The position numbers were made by a program, and so were the translations under genes. Below are positions 6,920-15,548 of a stretch of DNA of 32,059 bases, piece after piece. Each line of letters starts with the position of its first letter. The first letter of the stretch is position 1. Source of the stretch: Clostridia bacterium (GTDB taxonomy: Bacteria; Bacillota; Clostridia; Oscillospirales; Acutalibacteraceae); NCBI GenBank assembly GCA_017430145.1, contig JAFRNP010000114.1:1-32059 (forward strand), in the 5' to 3' direction. The notes under the pieces were generated by a model. The model did no database searches. It saw nothing but the letters and a program-made list of their open reading frames with translations, and was not told the DNA's origin.

Positions 6920-7257
6920 GACAGGACCATCCCTTCCTCCGGTTCCTCGGGCAGCCACGCCATATCTACGGCGTCCTGTCCGAGTGATTCCAGAAGGCGG
7001 TTGTAGGCGCTGACGTCGGGACAGTCCCGGATACCGAAATCTGCGCAGCCCTGCCGCGCGTAGGTCAGGTCAGTACCGTCTTCGGCAAGCATCTCATTAG
7101 GCTCCAGCCACGCTTTGTCCTGATCCCAGAGAACACAAAGAGAGACCGGATACCCGCCCGTCTGATCGCATTGAAAGTCCGGCGATACGTCAACGTCCAG
7201 CGAGCTTCTGCCGTTCAGCAGTTTTTCAACTTGTTCAGTTAGTTCTTCGTAGGTCAT
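6916..7257 (-). CDS. small acidic protein of unknown function
   Basis: A 113-residue soluble protein, unrecognised. It has an N-terminal helix (MTYEELTEQVEKLLNG), a central segment with Cys and Trp (FQCDQTGGYPVSLCVLW) and an acidic end, EEPEEGMVLS, which fits the element's shared tail pattern. The ATG at 7257 was preferred to one five codons upstream because AAAGGAAA is spaced well before it. It starts 16 bases after the adenine methyltransferase stop, in the same operon, and its own stop overlaps the start of the 33-residue peptide. Confidence 0.65.
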   Translation of the reverse strand: MTYEELTEQVEKLLNGRSSLDVDVSPDFQCDQTGGYPVSLCVLWDQDKAWLEPNEMLAEDGTDLTYARQGCADFGIRDCPDVSAYNRLLESLGQDAVDMAWLPEEPEEGMVLS

Positions 7258-7272
7258 ACGCTTTCCTTTCAT

Positions 7273-8238
7273 CTACATTTTGCAGTGGATAATGGATTCC
7301 TTCAGAATCTTCTCATAGTCCTCAAACATGGGCGTGAAGAAGGTCATCTGCCGGGGCTTGGCCGCCTCTCGCTCGTAGAAATCGTAATTGGCGATGATCA
7401 GCTCAGGGAATTCCTTCCCGGCTTCGTACCGCTGCGCCATGGAGTGTACCCGTGTAAAATCGAACATCGGGTATCCCTCGTACAGCCCGCGGATCTCCGG
7501 GCAGTCGTTGTAGGACAGCAGAAATTTACCCTTGATCTGTCCCAGCGTATCCCGCAGGCGGACGTGATCGTCCCAACCGAAGCCCACCTCGTACATCCCC
7601 TCGGATTGGAAATACGGGGGATCGAGGTAAAAAAACGTATCCGGGCGGTCGTAATGACGGATCAGCGTTTCAAAGTCCTGATTCTCCACAACCACGTTCG
7701 CCATTCGCCGCTGTGTTTCCTGAATCAGAGAAAACAGGCGGGAGATGTCAAACGGCTGGGCGGCAAAGGATTTTCCGCCGCTGGAATAGCTGTAGCGCAG
7801 AAGCTTGAGAAACATGGCGGCGGAGCGCACGTCGTAATCGCGGGTAATGCGCTCCCGGAGCCGGACGATCTCTTCTGCCGGAATCGGCGGCAGAGAGATC
7901 TGCGTCAGCTCCAGTTCTTCCCGGAAGTATGAATCGTCAAATTCCTCGGCCAAAAAGAACTTCTTGATCGCGTTGAAATCGTCGCGCGAGTTTAAGTTGC
8001 AGAAACCGAGCTCCCGGATCACCGCCATGGGCCGCTCCTTCATGCAGCGGAAGAGGTTGACGAGATTATGATCGAAATCGTTGTAAACCTCAAAGCCGTC
8101 AATCGTGGGCTTCCCGAGCAAAACGGAGCCGCTCCCCCCGAAGACGTCCACAAACCGGTCGTACTCCCGCGGGAAAAGGGCGTATAAAATATGGAGGATC
8201 GGCGTTTTATTGCCGACCCTCGAAACAGGGGTTTTCAA
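7273..8238 (-). CDS. D12-class DNA N6-adenine methyltransferase (orphan)
   Basis: This enzyme transfers a methyl group from S-adenosylmethionine to adenine in DNA. The SAM-binding motif VFGGSGSVLLG (residues ~32-42) and the catalytic DPPY (206-209) are in the order expected of Dam/D12 enzymes, and the length (321) is normal. No cognate restriction nuclease is nearby, so it probably protects the element from host restriction or marks its DNA. The SD AGAGGTG overlaps an in-frame GTG (8247), so the TTG at 8238, six bases after the SD, is the likelier start; use of GTG would add three residues. A terminator-like hairpin lies just upstream, with only 24 bases in between. Confidence 0.92.
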   Translation of the reverse strand: MKTPVSRVGNKTPILHILYALFPREYDRFVDVFGGSGSVLLGKPTIDGFEVYNDFDHNLVNLFRCMKERPMAVIRELGFCNLNSRDDFNAIKKFFLAEEFDDSYFREELELTQISLPPIPAEEIVRLRERITRDYDVRSAAMFLKLLRYSYSSGGKSFAAQPFDISRLFSLIQETQRRMANVVVENQDFETLIRHYDRPDTFFYLDPPYFQSEGMYEVGFGWDDHVRLRDTLGQIKGKFLLSYNDCPEIRGLYEGYPMFDFTRVHSMAQRYEAGKEFPELIIANYDFYEREAAKPRQMTFFTPMFEDYEKILKESIIHCKM

Positions 8239-8261
8239 TTGTTTCACCTCTTTCAGGTTGG

Positions 8262-8293
8262 AAAAAGCGGCGGTCCAATCAGCGCCGCCGCTT
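8262..8293 (-). terminator. intrinsic terminator-like hairpin ahead of the adenine methyltransferase
   Basis: On the minus strand a 9-bp GC-rich stem (AAGCGGCGG / CCGCCGCTT) with an 11-base loop ends in a run of five T. It lies between the upstream acidic protein gene and the methyltransferase, with no space for a promoter afterwards, so it should attenuate rather than end transcription. Confidence 0.6.
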
Positions 8294-8296
8294 CAG

Positions 8297-9316
8297 CTAC
8301 GATAACGATGGCTCAAATCCTTCGTCCTCGTCTTCGTCCTCGTCACAGTCGATATCCAGATCGGAATCGTCGTCAAAGTCTTCCGAATCATCAGGATCAT
8401 CCACCGACGTGATGTTGACATATTCGCCGATAATGCCGAGCGCCTCGTAATATGACCCGCAGGCGTACACACGTTTTTGCATCTCGGACGCCTGATCGCG
8501 GAGTCCGTTCTGACGCAGCGTGCGCGCGGCAAGCCCGATCAGGTTGAATACGTTCCCGTCCTGACCGATCAGGGGACAGTTTGGCTTTTTGTTCTGCGCC
8601 TGCTCTTTCTGCGGTTCCTCGAAGCCGCCGAGCCGGTTCGGGACGTAATCCGACAGCCACGTGCCGCCGAAATCGCCGTGCGTCTGTAAGCGCCACATTG
8701 CAAGCCGCCCCATATCCAGCTTCACGTCTTCTCTGAAGGGGAACAGGATATTCGTATGCCCTTCATGCTCAAACACGGCGCATTCGGAGAAACGGGTCCC
8801 GTCCAAAAGGATGTCCTCCCGCGTGAGCATGTCGTTGATCCCGTCCAGCCAGTCCTGCGGATCGCCGCCGCAGCCCTGAAGCACAAGGCCTTCGGTATCC
8901 TGCATCCGGCGCAGGTTCTCCGCGGGAATATGGGAAATGACAGATTTCTTTTCGCTTTCGTTCATCGTCTGTGTCTGCTCCTTTTCGTATAGTTCGATTT
9001 CGCACAGCGGCCGGTTGCCTCTCCGTCGGTCCAGGATCTGGATCGTTGACCCGTTGAAACGGTAAAAGGACGCGGGTTCATAGTCCTGACGGATCCCTTT
9101 GCCGTAATTGCAGGTCGACCATTTGTTGTTCGGCTGTCCTTTGATCACTGAGTAAAAGCCGTTGGTCTGTACCCTTGTAACTACGCGAGTCAGCCCTTCA
9201 AGATCGGGATGGACGCTGTGAGAGTGCACATAGATCTCCGTCCCCGGTTTTATGTGCCGCTTGAAATCGGCAAGGTTTTTGACGGCAATCGGCTGCCGGT
9301 TGTTTCCCGTATTCAC
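8297..9316 (-). CDS. multidomain mobile-element protein with long acidic tail
   Basis: A 339-residue soluble protein with three visible parts. Residues ~1-115 are a basic/beta-rich region (FKRHIKPGTEIYVHSH ... VVTRVQTNGFYSVIKG). Residues ~125-235 are a domain found in many Clostridia element proteins (QDTEGLVLQGCGGDP, WLDGINDMLTREDIL, GDFGGTWLSDYVPNRL). Residues ~248-305 are a small module (CPLIGQDGNVFNLIGLAART ... YEALGIIGEYV) that recurs as a stand-alone unit in such elements. The final ~35 residues are almost all Asp/Glu and end EDEGFEPSLS. Its start overlaps the stop of the ArdA-like gene upstream (ATGTGA). The function is unknown; an antirestriction or DNA-mimic role is speculative and rests on acidity and neighbours. 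Confidence 0.7.
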   Translation of the reverse strand: MNTGNNRQPIAVKNLADFKRHIKPGTEIYVHSHSVHPDLEGLTRVVTRVQTNGFYSVIKGQPNNKWSTCNYGKGIRQDYEPASFYRFNGSTIQILDRRRGNRPLCEIELYEKEQTQTMNESEKKSVISHIPAENLRRMQDTEGLVLQGCGGDPQDWLDGINDMLTREDILLDGTRFSECAVFEHEGHTNILFPFREDVKLDMGRLAMWRLQTHGDFGGTWLSDYVPNRLGGFEEPQKEQAQNKKPNCPLIGQDGNVFNLIGLAARTLRQNGLRDQASEMQKRVYACGSYYEALGIIGEYVNITSVDDPDDSEDFDDDSDLDIDCDEDEDEDEGFEPSLS

Positions 9317-10620
9317 ATCCGCATCTCCATTCCTTCATCGGGTTCTTCGTCGGATGCAGTCTGGCCTGCTGATTCATCCTCCGTCTGATCCTCAAAGCGG
9401 GAGATGGGAGTGAAAAGCTGCCCGCCGTAAGCGGAAACGACGCCGTAATTGGTCTGCGTCGCGCCGAGCTTTCGGAGCAGTTCGGCCGCGGCTGCGGGTT
9501 CGGTGATCTCGTCAAGCCACCGCCCGTCAAAGCGGTTGTCGGTAAAATGAGAAACATAGTCCCGGAAGAACTCTTTTGGTGACAGCGAATAGTAAGACAA
9601 TTCGTAAGCGGGAAGCTCTTTTGCGAGCTGTAATGCCCGTTCCGCGTCCAGATTCGGTTCCGCCTCCAGCATAGCCTTGTATTTGACCTGTTCCATCGGC
9701 GACATGGCAAGATACCATCCGGCCAGCTCGTTCAGGTGCCGGAAGTCCATCATATCGTTGAATGTATTCAGATTAAGAGACGGGATCGCGGATTCCATAT
9801 CATAAAGCATGCAGTCCTCGATATGGCCCTCACCGTGGAGTCCGGCAATGCGATCCGCTTCCTTTGGGGAGATCGGCAGAGAGATCCATTCCGCAGAGTC
9901 CCGCGTTTCATCTGCGCTCGCATACGGCGCCTGTGAGATCAGGAGTCTGAAAACCACTTTTTTGTCTTCGTCCGTTTCCGGCAAATCGACGCCGTTGTAA
10001 ACGTCAGGCATCGTGAAATCCTGTGTCGCAACATACATACCGTCGATGATCACGCCATCGTCACAGTCGCGCTGCATTTCTCCGATCCTCTCCCGGTCAA
10101 GAAGATACCGGCAGTCCTTCGGGATCTCAGCGATATCCGGGTGAAGCTCGTTTTCTATGACGAATTCTCCGAGATCACGAAGTGAAAAGACGTCTGCAAC
10201 TACGGGCAGATCCTCTACGCCGTAGGTCATGTTGATCAAATCACGCAGGGAAACGGGTTCCATCTGTTCGTAAGGGACAATTCCATCGTTCTGCAGCAGC
10301 GCGTTCATTGCCGATATTTCAGTTTCCGGAAGCACCGCCAGACGTTTGGCAAGGAAGTTCAGTTCCTCCAGAGAAAACGTGTCCATCCGCATTTCGGCGA
10401 TCTCCTGGACGGGTGGGCAGCTCAGGATATGGAAAGAATAATCTTCCATTCTCGGATGGAACCGCGCCCGCTGCATGAAATCCTTGAGCTGCTGCTCGGT
10501 CGCGGGAAGCCAGCAGGTGGCATAGCTTACCTCCCGGCAGCCGGGAATCTCCACCTCTGCCTCCACATGGATCGTCCGGGAGCGCAGGTAGTTATTTCGA
10601 TTACATGGATAGTTGTTCAT
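9313..10620 (-). CDS. ArdA-like antirestriction protein (large form)
   Basis: A 435-residue acidic protein. Its N-terminal ~150 residues match ArdA-like proteins of Firmicutes elements: LNFLAKRLAVLPETEISAMN followed by SLRDLINMTY and a VVADVFSLRDLGEFVIE segment. ArdA proteins mimic B-DNA and block type I restriction enzymes during transfer. The C-terminal half adds a region (about 280-350: LNELAGWYLAMSPMEQVKYK, ALQLAKELPAYELSYYSLSP) also seen in this family's longer members. The tail DEEPDEGMEMRM fits the shared element pattern. It begins one base after the upstream gene's TAA, whose last codons encode the SD. The antirestriction role is inferred from the family. A second, shorter ArdA-like protein lies at 15549-16706. 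Confidence 0.72.
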   Translation of the reverse strand: MNNYPCNRNNYLRSRTIHVEAEVEIPGCREVSYATCWLPATEQQLKDFMQRARFHPRMEDYSFHILSCPPVQEIAEMRMDTFSLEELNFLAKRLAVLPETEISAMNALLQNDGIVPYEQMEPVSLRDLINMTYGVEDLPVVADVFSLRDLGEFVIENELHPDIAEIPKDCRYLLDRERIGEMQRDCDDGVIIDGMYVATQDFTMPDVYNGVDLPETDEDKKVVFRLLISQAPYASADETRDSAEWISLPISPKEADRIAGLHGEGHIEDCMLYDMESAIPSLNLNTFNDMMDFRHLNELAGWYLAMSPMEQVKYKAMLEAEPNLDAERALQLAKELPAYELSYYSLSPKEFFRDYVSHFTDNRFDGRWLDEITEPAAAAELLRKLGATQTNYGVVSAYGGQLFTPISRFEDQTEDESAGQTASDEEPDEGMEMRM

Positions 10621-11679
10621 TTACATACCTCCCATGCTCTGTTCTTCAGATAAATCGAACCGATCCGCCATGAAATCCTCAAGCGTTACAGTCTGCCCGA
10701 GGAAGTTCGGTTCCGATTCTTCCGACAGTTCAAGGCAACCGTCCTCACCGAGGTCAATCGGCTCTTTGGTGAAGACGGTACCACCGAAGTTGACTTTAAC
10801 ATATGGTTCCAACGCCGCAAGCCGGTCCTGCTCGTCGGACATCCGAAGGTGATAGCAGTATAACCCCTCCGGCGTCGTTTCGGAACCGTAGCGTTCATTC
10901 GCAAACAGCGCCGTTTGTCCGGCGATCTCAATCAACTCAAATTCTTCGCGATCCATGTAGAGATAGGCAGTCCCGTCCCGGTTCAATCGGTAACCGAGAT
11001 CTTCAGGGTCATATCCCCACACGTCAAGCGCAAAATCGATCCGATCCTTCTGACCGTCAGGATAGAATTCCTCTGTTCTTTCACCGGCGGCGTATTCGTG
11101 CATTCCGCAGTTGTGTCCGATGTCTTCGTCGGCCCAGCGATGGGTAAACTCCAGTTCGGGAAAACGCCGCGCCAGTTCCTCAATCACGGGAACAGGCGGC
11201 GACCAAGCTGTTTCAAACCAAAGCGCTTTACAGTTGGTTCCGTAATCCATACCGAGCTCATAGCCGCAGGCGCCCCATTTGGTTCCCCAGTTCTGAATGC
11301 ACCATTCATACCACGTGGGAGCTCCGTATTGAAGAAAATTATGGAATGCCGCACGTCCAAGCTCCCAATCCTTTTCGTCAATCTGAAGCTCAGGGAATTG
11401 CATCCGAACCTGCTGTTCAGCCGTTTCAGGAATATGGAGCAAATCAAGTCCAGTGATTCCGTTGGCTGCAGAATAGATTGCTGCAAAGTCTTTGTAGGCT
11501 TTTAAGCCTTTATCCGTGCTGCTGCCGGCCTCGATCTGAAGCGCTTCCGGCATGGGAATCAGCTTGTTGAAATCAATGGTTCCGAGTCCGTATTTTTCAT
11601 CTCTTATGGCAATCAGCATATTCTGTTCAGAGATGGGATCTCCGCTGAACTCAACAAGATTCGATACATAATTCGGCAT
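10621..11679 (-). CDS. Api92/DUF1281-like ferredoxin-fold protein, tail SMGGM
   Basis: A 352-residue protein. Its first ~190 residues match the DUF1281/Api92 type common on plasmids and phages: MPNYVSNLVEFSGDP, IDFNKLIPMPE, NWGTKWGACGYEL, then LWFETAWSPPVPVIEELARR. The family has a ferredoxin-like fold and unknown function. The C-terminal part (~240-340) contains a YodL/DUF-like segment and ends EEQSMGGM, the same terminal tetrapeptide as two other genes here. The start lies inside the last 29 bases of the cytosine methyltransferase gene and its SD is weak, so translation probably depends on that upstream gene. Confidence 0.78.
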   Translation of the reverse strand: MPNYVSNLVEFSGDPISEQNMLIAIRDEKYGLGTIDFNKLIPMPEALQIEAGSSTDKGLKAYKDFAAIYSAANGITGLDLLHIPETAEQQVRMQFPELQIDEKDWELGRAAFHNFLQYGAPTWYEWCIQNWGTKWGACGYELGMDYGTNCKALWFETAWSPPVPVIEELARRFPELEFTHRWADEDIGHNCGMHEYAAGERTEEFYPDGQKDRIDFALDVWGYDPEDLGYRLNRDGTAYLYMDREEFELIEIAGQTALFANERYGSETTPEGLYCYHLRMSDEQDRLAALEPYVKVNFGGTVFTKEPIDLGEDGCLELSEESEPNFLGQTVTLEDFMADRFDLSEEQSMGGM

Positions 11680-12958
11680 TTTCGTTTGTCTCGCTTTCTA
11701 TGGATAGAATAAACCGCCCCAGCGCGGTGATGACAGGTACACTGACTGCGTTCCCAGCAAACTTGTACAGCCGCGCGTCGGAGAAACCGGCGTCGACGAG
11801 CTTTTGGAATTGCTCATCGGTAAAGCCCTGCAGACGGAAACACTCCAAGGGCATGAGCTTACGGATGTATCCGTTATATACAATGCCGTGGATATCCATA
11901 GCTGTCAGCATATACATCGGCTCGTCCGGTTCCTTGATCCGCCGCCCCTGCTGGCGTATCGTTTCTCTGCCGGGATTGATAACAGGCCGCGGCGCGTCCT
12001 CAATCGGGAGCATCATACCGATGGCGGTATGTTCGCCGTTGTGTGTCCCGATTCCGGCATCCTGATGCGCGGTCAGACAACGTGCCAGTTCTGTGATCTT
12101 CGGATCGGCGTTCATGTCTACGCCGAAATATCCCTGTGTCGCTGAAGTGGTCAGGGTATGCGCGATATCGTGCCCGACTCTGCCGCGACGGGAATTTATA
12201 TCGGGATAGGCAATATCCACGCTGTCGCCCGGATAGGCTTTCTGGCAGCCGCTTTTTGTCTTGACCTTTACAGGCAGGAACACGTCCGTGAAATACATCC
12301 CGGTCATCCCGGCGAAACCGCCCGCCTGAGACGTCAGTGTGACAGAGAGCCCGTCTGCGCCGTAGACGCGGCTTCCTTCCGGGCCAGGTATGAGCTGCTT
12401 AAGAGTTTTCGGGTTGCAGTCGGTGAAAGATAATACTTTGCCGGCGCATTTTTCTCGATCACATCCGACAATGAACACGCGATTGCGGGATTGGGGGACG
12501 CCGAAATTCGCGCTGTTAAGCACCTGCCACGCGACATCATACCCCAGTTCATCCAGCGCGCCGAGGATGGCTGCAAACGTCCGGCCTTTGTCGTGAGATA
12601 ACAGGCCGGGAACGTTTTCAAGCAGCAGATATTTAGGTCTCTTAACGGCAGCGATCCGGGCAATTTCAAAGAAAAGGGTCCCGCGGGTGTCCTCAAAGCC
12701 GAGTCTTCTTCCAGCGACAGAAAAACTTTGGCAAGGGAATCCTCCGCAGATAAGGTCGAGATCCGGAAGCTCTTCGGGGTCAATGGCTCGTGCGTCAGCA
12801 AAGTACAGTTCTCCTTTCGTATCGTATAGGGTTTCATACGCTTTTTTTGCGTAGGGATCGATCTCACAGAAGCCGACGCATTCAAATCCGTCCAGCTTTG
12901 TCAGGCCGCTGCGGAATCCGCCGATCCCTGCAAACATATCGAAAAACCGGAGCGCCAT
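11651..12958 (-). CDS. C5-cytosine DNA methyltransferase (orphan)
   Basis: A full-length (435 residues) DNA (cytosine-5) methyltransferase. Motif I is FAGIGGF (9-15), motif IV GGFPCQSFS with catalytic Cys76, motif VI ENV (114-116), motif VIII QSRNRVFIVG (from ~156) and motif X GNAVSVPVI near the C-terminus. The target recognition domain lies at ~200-370. No cognate endonuclease is adjacent. With the adenine methyltransferase and two ArdA-like proteins it forms an anti-restriction set on the element. The 3' end overlaps the next gene by 29 bases. The SD (GGAAAGG) is about 10 bases upstream of the ATG. Confidence 0.95.
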   Translation of the reverse strand: MALRFFDMFAGIGGFRSGLTKLDGFECVGFCEIDPYAKKAYETLYDTKGELYFADARAIDPEELPDLDLICGGFPCQSFSVAGRRLGFEDTRGTLFFEIARIAAVKRPKYLLLENVPGLLSHDKGRTFAAILGALDELGYDVAWQVLNSANFGVPQSRNRVFIVGCDREKCAGKVLSFTDCNPKTLKQLIPGPEGSRVYGADGLSVTLTSQAGGFAGMTGMYFTDVFLPVKVKTKSGCQKAYPGDSVDIAYPDINSRRGRVGHDIAHTLTTSATQGYFGVDMNADPKITELARCLTAHQDAGIGTHNGEHTAIGMMLPIEDAPRPVINPGRETIRQQGRRIKEPDEPMYMLTAMDIHGIVYNGYIRKLMPLECFRLQGFTDEQFQKLVDAGFSDARLYKFAGNAVSVPVITALGRFILSIESETNENAELCIESC

Positions 12959-12987
12959 AGGGCGTCCGACCTTTCCTTATTCCTTCG

Positions 12988-13302
12988 TCACCTCTTTCTT
13001 CTCTTCTGATCCAGTTCGTAAAGATCAGATGCGTCGAGGATCTCGAATTCCTCGCCGGTGTGAGGATCGATATACAGCTCGTCGCCATCCTCCGCCGTCA
13101 GCCACCATTCCACAAGATCCGTATCATGGATGTAGCAGAACAGCAGGTGCATATTGAATTCAAACAGCGGATCGGCTTCGATGGCCTTACAGGTGATCCC
13201 CACGGCGTTAAAGATGGTTTCAATGGAATCCATCCACTGAACGCTGGCTCTGAGAGAATCCAGCAAATCGCAGACCAGCATCTTGTTCTCAATTTCAGTC
13301 AT
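12988..13302 (-). CDS. small acidic protein of unknown function
   Basis: A 104-residue soluble protein that I do not recognise. It has several predicted helices, with VCDLLDSLRASVQWMDSIET in the first third and a Trp/acidic patch (LVEWWLTAEDGDELYIDP) near residue 70. It ends in a basic QKRRKR and so lacks the element tail motif. A strong SD (GGAGG, 10 bases before the ATG) follows the stop of the DUF4314 gene, and the stop lies 29 bases before the cytosine methyltransferase start. It is element cargo by location. Confidence 0.65.
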   Translation of the reverse strand: MTEIENKMLVCDLLDSLRASVQWMDSIETIFNAVGITCKAIEADPLFEFNMHLLFCYIHDTDLVEWWLTAEDGDELYIDPHTGEEFEILDASDLYELDQKRRKR

Positions 13303-13316
13303 TTTCTTTTTTCCTC

Positions 13317-13631
13317 CTACATGGAAAGAACGGGGCCTTCGTCTTCATCGAAACCGTCCCCGTTCATTTCATTTTGATTCTGTTCTTCCGCGAGTTCCTT
13401 ATCGGTCAATTTGCGGAAGCTGTCTTCTCCCGGCACAAGGGAGAGAGTACGTCCGTTGTCCCACTTCATTCCGATCTGGCCGATATCGTCAACATAAGCG
13501 ACGGTGCCGCGCGTACCGGGCGGAACGGGAGCCCACGGGTCTTCCATGTGATCCAGCTGGATCCTTGTGCCGGGCGGGTATTCCTGTTTCATGCGTTCGG
13601 CTGTCCGGCGCAGCCGTTCAAATTCGTTCAT
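13317..13631 (-). CDS. DUF4314-family protein with acidic GPVLSM tail
   Basis: A 104-residue protein. Residues ~15-75 match DUF4314 (PPGTRIQLDHMEDPWAPVPP, GTRGTVAYVDDIGQIGMKWD, LSLVPGEDSF), a small SH3-like beta domain of unknown function that is frequent in Clostridia integrative elements. The C-terminal ~25 residues are Asp/Glu/Asn rich and end DEDEGPVLSM, matching the shared tail. Here the next SD lies after the stop, so the tail is not explained by an SD requirement. The ATG at 13631 (GGAGG plus 10 bases) was preferred to one five codons upstream. Confidence 0.82.
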   Translation of the reverse strand: MNEFERLRRTAERMKQEYPPGTRIQLDHMEDPWAPVPPGTRGTVAYVDDIGQIGMKWDNGRTLSLVPGEDSFRKLTDKELAEEQNQNEMNGDGFDEDEGPVLSM

Positions 13632-13655
13632 AAGGTCTACCTCCAAAATGGTTGT

Positions 13656-14438
13656 TTAATTGCGATCCCATTGGGCATACAGCGTGCTGCTGCTTTCCAT
13701 GGCGTAATGAAATCCCGGCAAATATGCTTCGCCGGAGCCGTCTCTTTGCGTGTTCCATTCCAGAAACGTATATCCCGGACGGCGCGGCGCCGTTTTCGGG
13801 ATCCTGATTGTCGCGCCGATCTTTACAAAATGGACGCCTGTTTTTGAAAAGGTCCCGCCGTTGGGATCGAAACGGTACCAAACCTTTACAGGCTGCCAGA
13901 CGGCATAGAGGATCGCGCTGTCGCGGGCGTCATAGTTCTGTCCGGGATAGTAGTCTGTCCCTGTGCCGTCGATCTTTGTGTTCCAGCAGATGAAGGTATA
14001 TCCTGTTCTGCTTGGGATCTCTGCGGTCAGCGTAACGGTTTCCCACGGCTCTTTGACCTGATTTTTCGGGGCATTTTTCCCTTCGTTTGCATAGAACACA
14101 ACAACGCAGGTCTTCGGTTTCCACTGGGCGTACAGCTTCAGGTCCCGGTCGGTACGGTACTCGGAACCGGGATAATACAGCGTCCCGCCGCCGCTTTTGA
14201 CTGTATCCCAGCTTACGAAGGTATATCCCTCGCGGGTCGGTCTTGCGGCGGTGATTTGAAGAGGTTCATCTTTCTTTTTGATCTGCCTTGTTGGGGCGTA
14301 TTCACCGCCGTTCGAGTCATAGCGGACGTACCATTTTGCCGGCGCCGCGTATGCCGTCGATTCCATAACGGACAGAATGCTGAGCATTAAGAGCAACGCC
14401 GCAAGAAAAGCGGAAAGAGATTTGCCGGTCTTCGCCAT
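13656..14438 (-). CDS. secreted protein with three Listeria-Bacteroides repeats
   Basis: A 260-residue exported protein. It has a signal peptide (residues ~1-31, LSAFLAALLLMLSILSV ... AYA) and three ~70-residue Listeria-Bacteroides (InlB B / Flg_new) repeats at ~37-107, 110-180 and 183-257, each built as NGG ... REGYTFVSWDT ... YYPGSEY ... LYAQW. The repeats are beta-grasp-like modules of surface proteins. No LPXTG motif or membrane anchor is visible, so the protein is released or held by other contacts. It may act in cell-cell contact beside the pilus and sortase-like genes, which is inference. The SD AAGGAA lies upstream of the ATG. Confidence 0.88.
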   Translation of the reverse strand: MAKTGKSLSAFLAALLLMLSILSVMESTAYAAPAKWYVRYDSNGGEYAPTRQIKKKDEPLQITAARPTREGYTFVSWDTVKSGGGTLYYPGSEYRTDRDLKLYAQWKPKTCVVVFYANEGKNAPKNQVKEPWETVTLTAEIPSRTGYTFICWNTKIDGTGTDYYPGQNYDARDSAILYAVWQPVKVWYRFDPNGGTFSKTGVHFVKIGATIRIPKTAPRRPGYTFLEWNTQRDGSGEAYLPGFHYAMESSSTLYAQWDRN

Positions 14439-14460
14439 AAGTCAATTCCTTCTTTCTTTT

Positions 14461-14802
14461 TCAGATGAGATTTTGGAAACCGAACGCAGGGCTGTCCGTT
14501 TGGAAATCAAATTCCGAACTGCCGATATTGTGGCAGTGCTCGGATAAAAAGCGGTAGTCCCTGGCGCAGCGCATCGTCATATATGCCACTTCTTCCGGCG
14601 TCGCTTCCACGATTTCCTCCCCGCCGTAGAGATAGGTGTCGACATCCGCGTGAACGTCCGTGCCGTCGGGGAGCTGAGAAACGAAATCCTCATAAGCGGT
14701 CCAGCCCTCCAGATCTTCACTGTCGGCCGGTTCTCCGCAGACGAGAAAGTCCTTCATTTTCCCGTTCGCGGACAGTGTCATGTTTGAAAACTGAATTGCC
14801 AT
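14461..14802 (-). CDS. small acidic protein of unknown function
   Basis: A 113-residue protein, unrecognised. It has an N-terminal beta-rich part (MAIQFSNMTLSANGKMKDFL), then an acidic helical part (YEDFVSQLPDGTDVHADVD, EEVAYMTMRCARDYRFLSEH). The end is FGFQNLI. The ATG at 14802 has AAAGGAG 9 bases before it, while the longer frame (start 14832) runs into the preceding lipoprotein gene. It lies between the sortase-like and repeat-protein genes and has no signal peptide of its own. Confidence 0.65.
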   Translation of the reverse strand: MAIQFSNMTLSANGKMKDFLVCGEPADSEDLEGWTAYEDFVSQLPDGTDVHADVDTYLYGGEEIVEATPEEVAYMTMRCARDYRFLSEHCHNIGSSEFDFQTDSPAFGFQNLI

Positions 14803-14816
14803 TCTGCAGGCTCCTT

Positions 14817-15533
14817 TCAGATCGCTTTCCAATAGGTGAGCAGTACGTTCTGCCAGTTATCGCAGCAGGTGTACATGATCAGACTCGCGGTAACGGTATC
14901 CGCAATACTGAAGCCCTCGTTATCAAGGAGATCCGTTCCCGTATTGGTTCCGTAGCACACGCAGTTGCAAACGTATTTGCCGACGCCGCCGTCCGCGTTG
15001 GCAACGAAGGCGACGTCGCCCTTCTTCACACGGTGCAGGGTGGAAAAGCTCTGATCGTTATGATCCGCGATCACAGGCATCACGTCCTTGAACCAGAAAT
15101 ACGCCGCGCTATCCGGCGCGTCTACGACCTTCTGCACGTCGTCAATTGCCAACCGCACGAAATTGATGGGGACGCTGATTTCAACGGAAGGGATATGGAG
15201 CCGTCCGGCCGTTCCATATACCGATTCTGTCAGTTGAGCGGCAGATTCCGATATTGGCAAATTAGTCGATAATTCCGCTTCCTTAGTCTGAGGCTCCGTC
15301 TGTAATTCTGTGGGTGATTCAGCAGTAACGGGATATTCCGTCGAAGTTTCTTCTACTGCTGTTTCAGGGGGAACAAACGGAAGATCCGCAACGGAGTAAT
15401 CTTTTGTCGCCGCTTCTTCGGAAACGGTAGGGGCTGTCTCTGTTTGGGCGATCAGATCCGGGGCATACCGCAGGCAGCCGCAGAGCAGGACTGCAGAGAG
15501 TGTGGTAGCGATCACGGGATAAACTGTTTTCAT
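14817..15533 (-). CDS. sortase-like lipoprotein, catalytic arginine not seen
   Basis: A 238-residue exported protein. A lipobox (AVLLCGC, lipidated Cys ~19) is followed by a Thr/Glu/Pro-rich stalk (~25-105) and a sortase-like domain (~108-238). Sortase landmarks are GRLHIPSVEISVPI at the domain start, His in VIADHNDQSFSTL, a KKGD turn and the Cys motif IMYTCCDNW. In sortases an Arg follows the Cys by about 8-12 residues; here that stretch reads QNVLLTYW and contains none. It may be a divergent or inactive transpeptidase. A good SD (GGAGG) precedes the ATG. No LPXTG substrate is encoded in the window. Confidence 0.72.
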   Translation of the reverse strand: MKTVYPVIATTLSAVLLCGCLRYAPDLIAQTETAPTVSEEAATKDYSVADLPFVPPETAVEETSTEYPVTAESPTELQTEPQTKEAELSTNLPISESAAQLTESVYGTAGRLHIPSVEISVPINFVRLAIDDVQKVVDAPDSAAYFWFKDVMPVIADHNDQSFSTLHRVKKGDVAFVANADGGVGKYVCNCVCYGTNTGTDLLDNEGFSIADTVTASLIMYTCCDNWQNVLLTYWKAI

Positions 15534-15548
15534 TTGCTTTTGACCTCC

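Noticed and set aside
8316-8400. Short tandem repeat of GTCCTCGTC-type units
   Set aside because: It is the coding sequence of the Asp/Glu-rich tail of the protein ending at 8297, so it is codon bias and not an independent repeat.
12988-13302. Vsr or restriction endonuclease next to the cytosine methyltransferase
   Set aside because: The small neighbour has no nuclease motif (no PD-D/E-x-K, HNH or GIY-YIG pattern).
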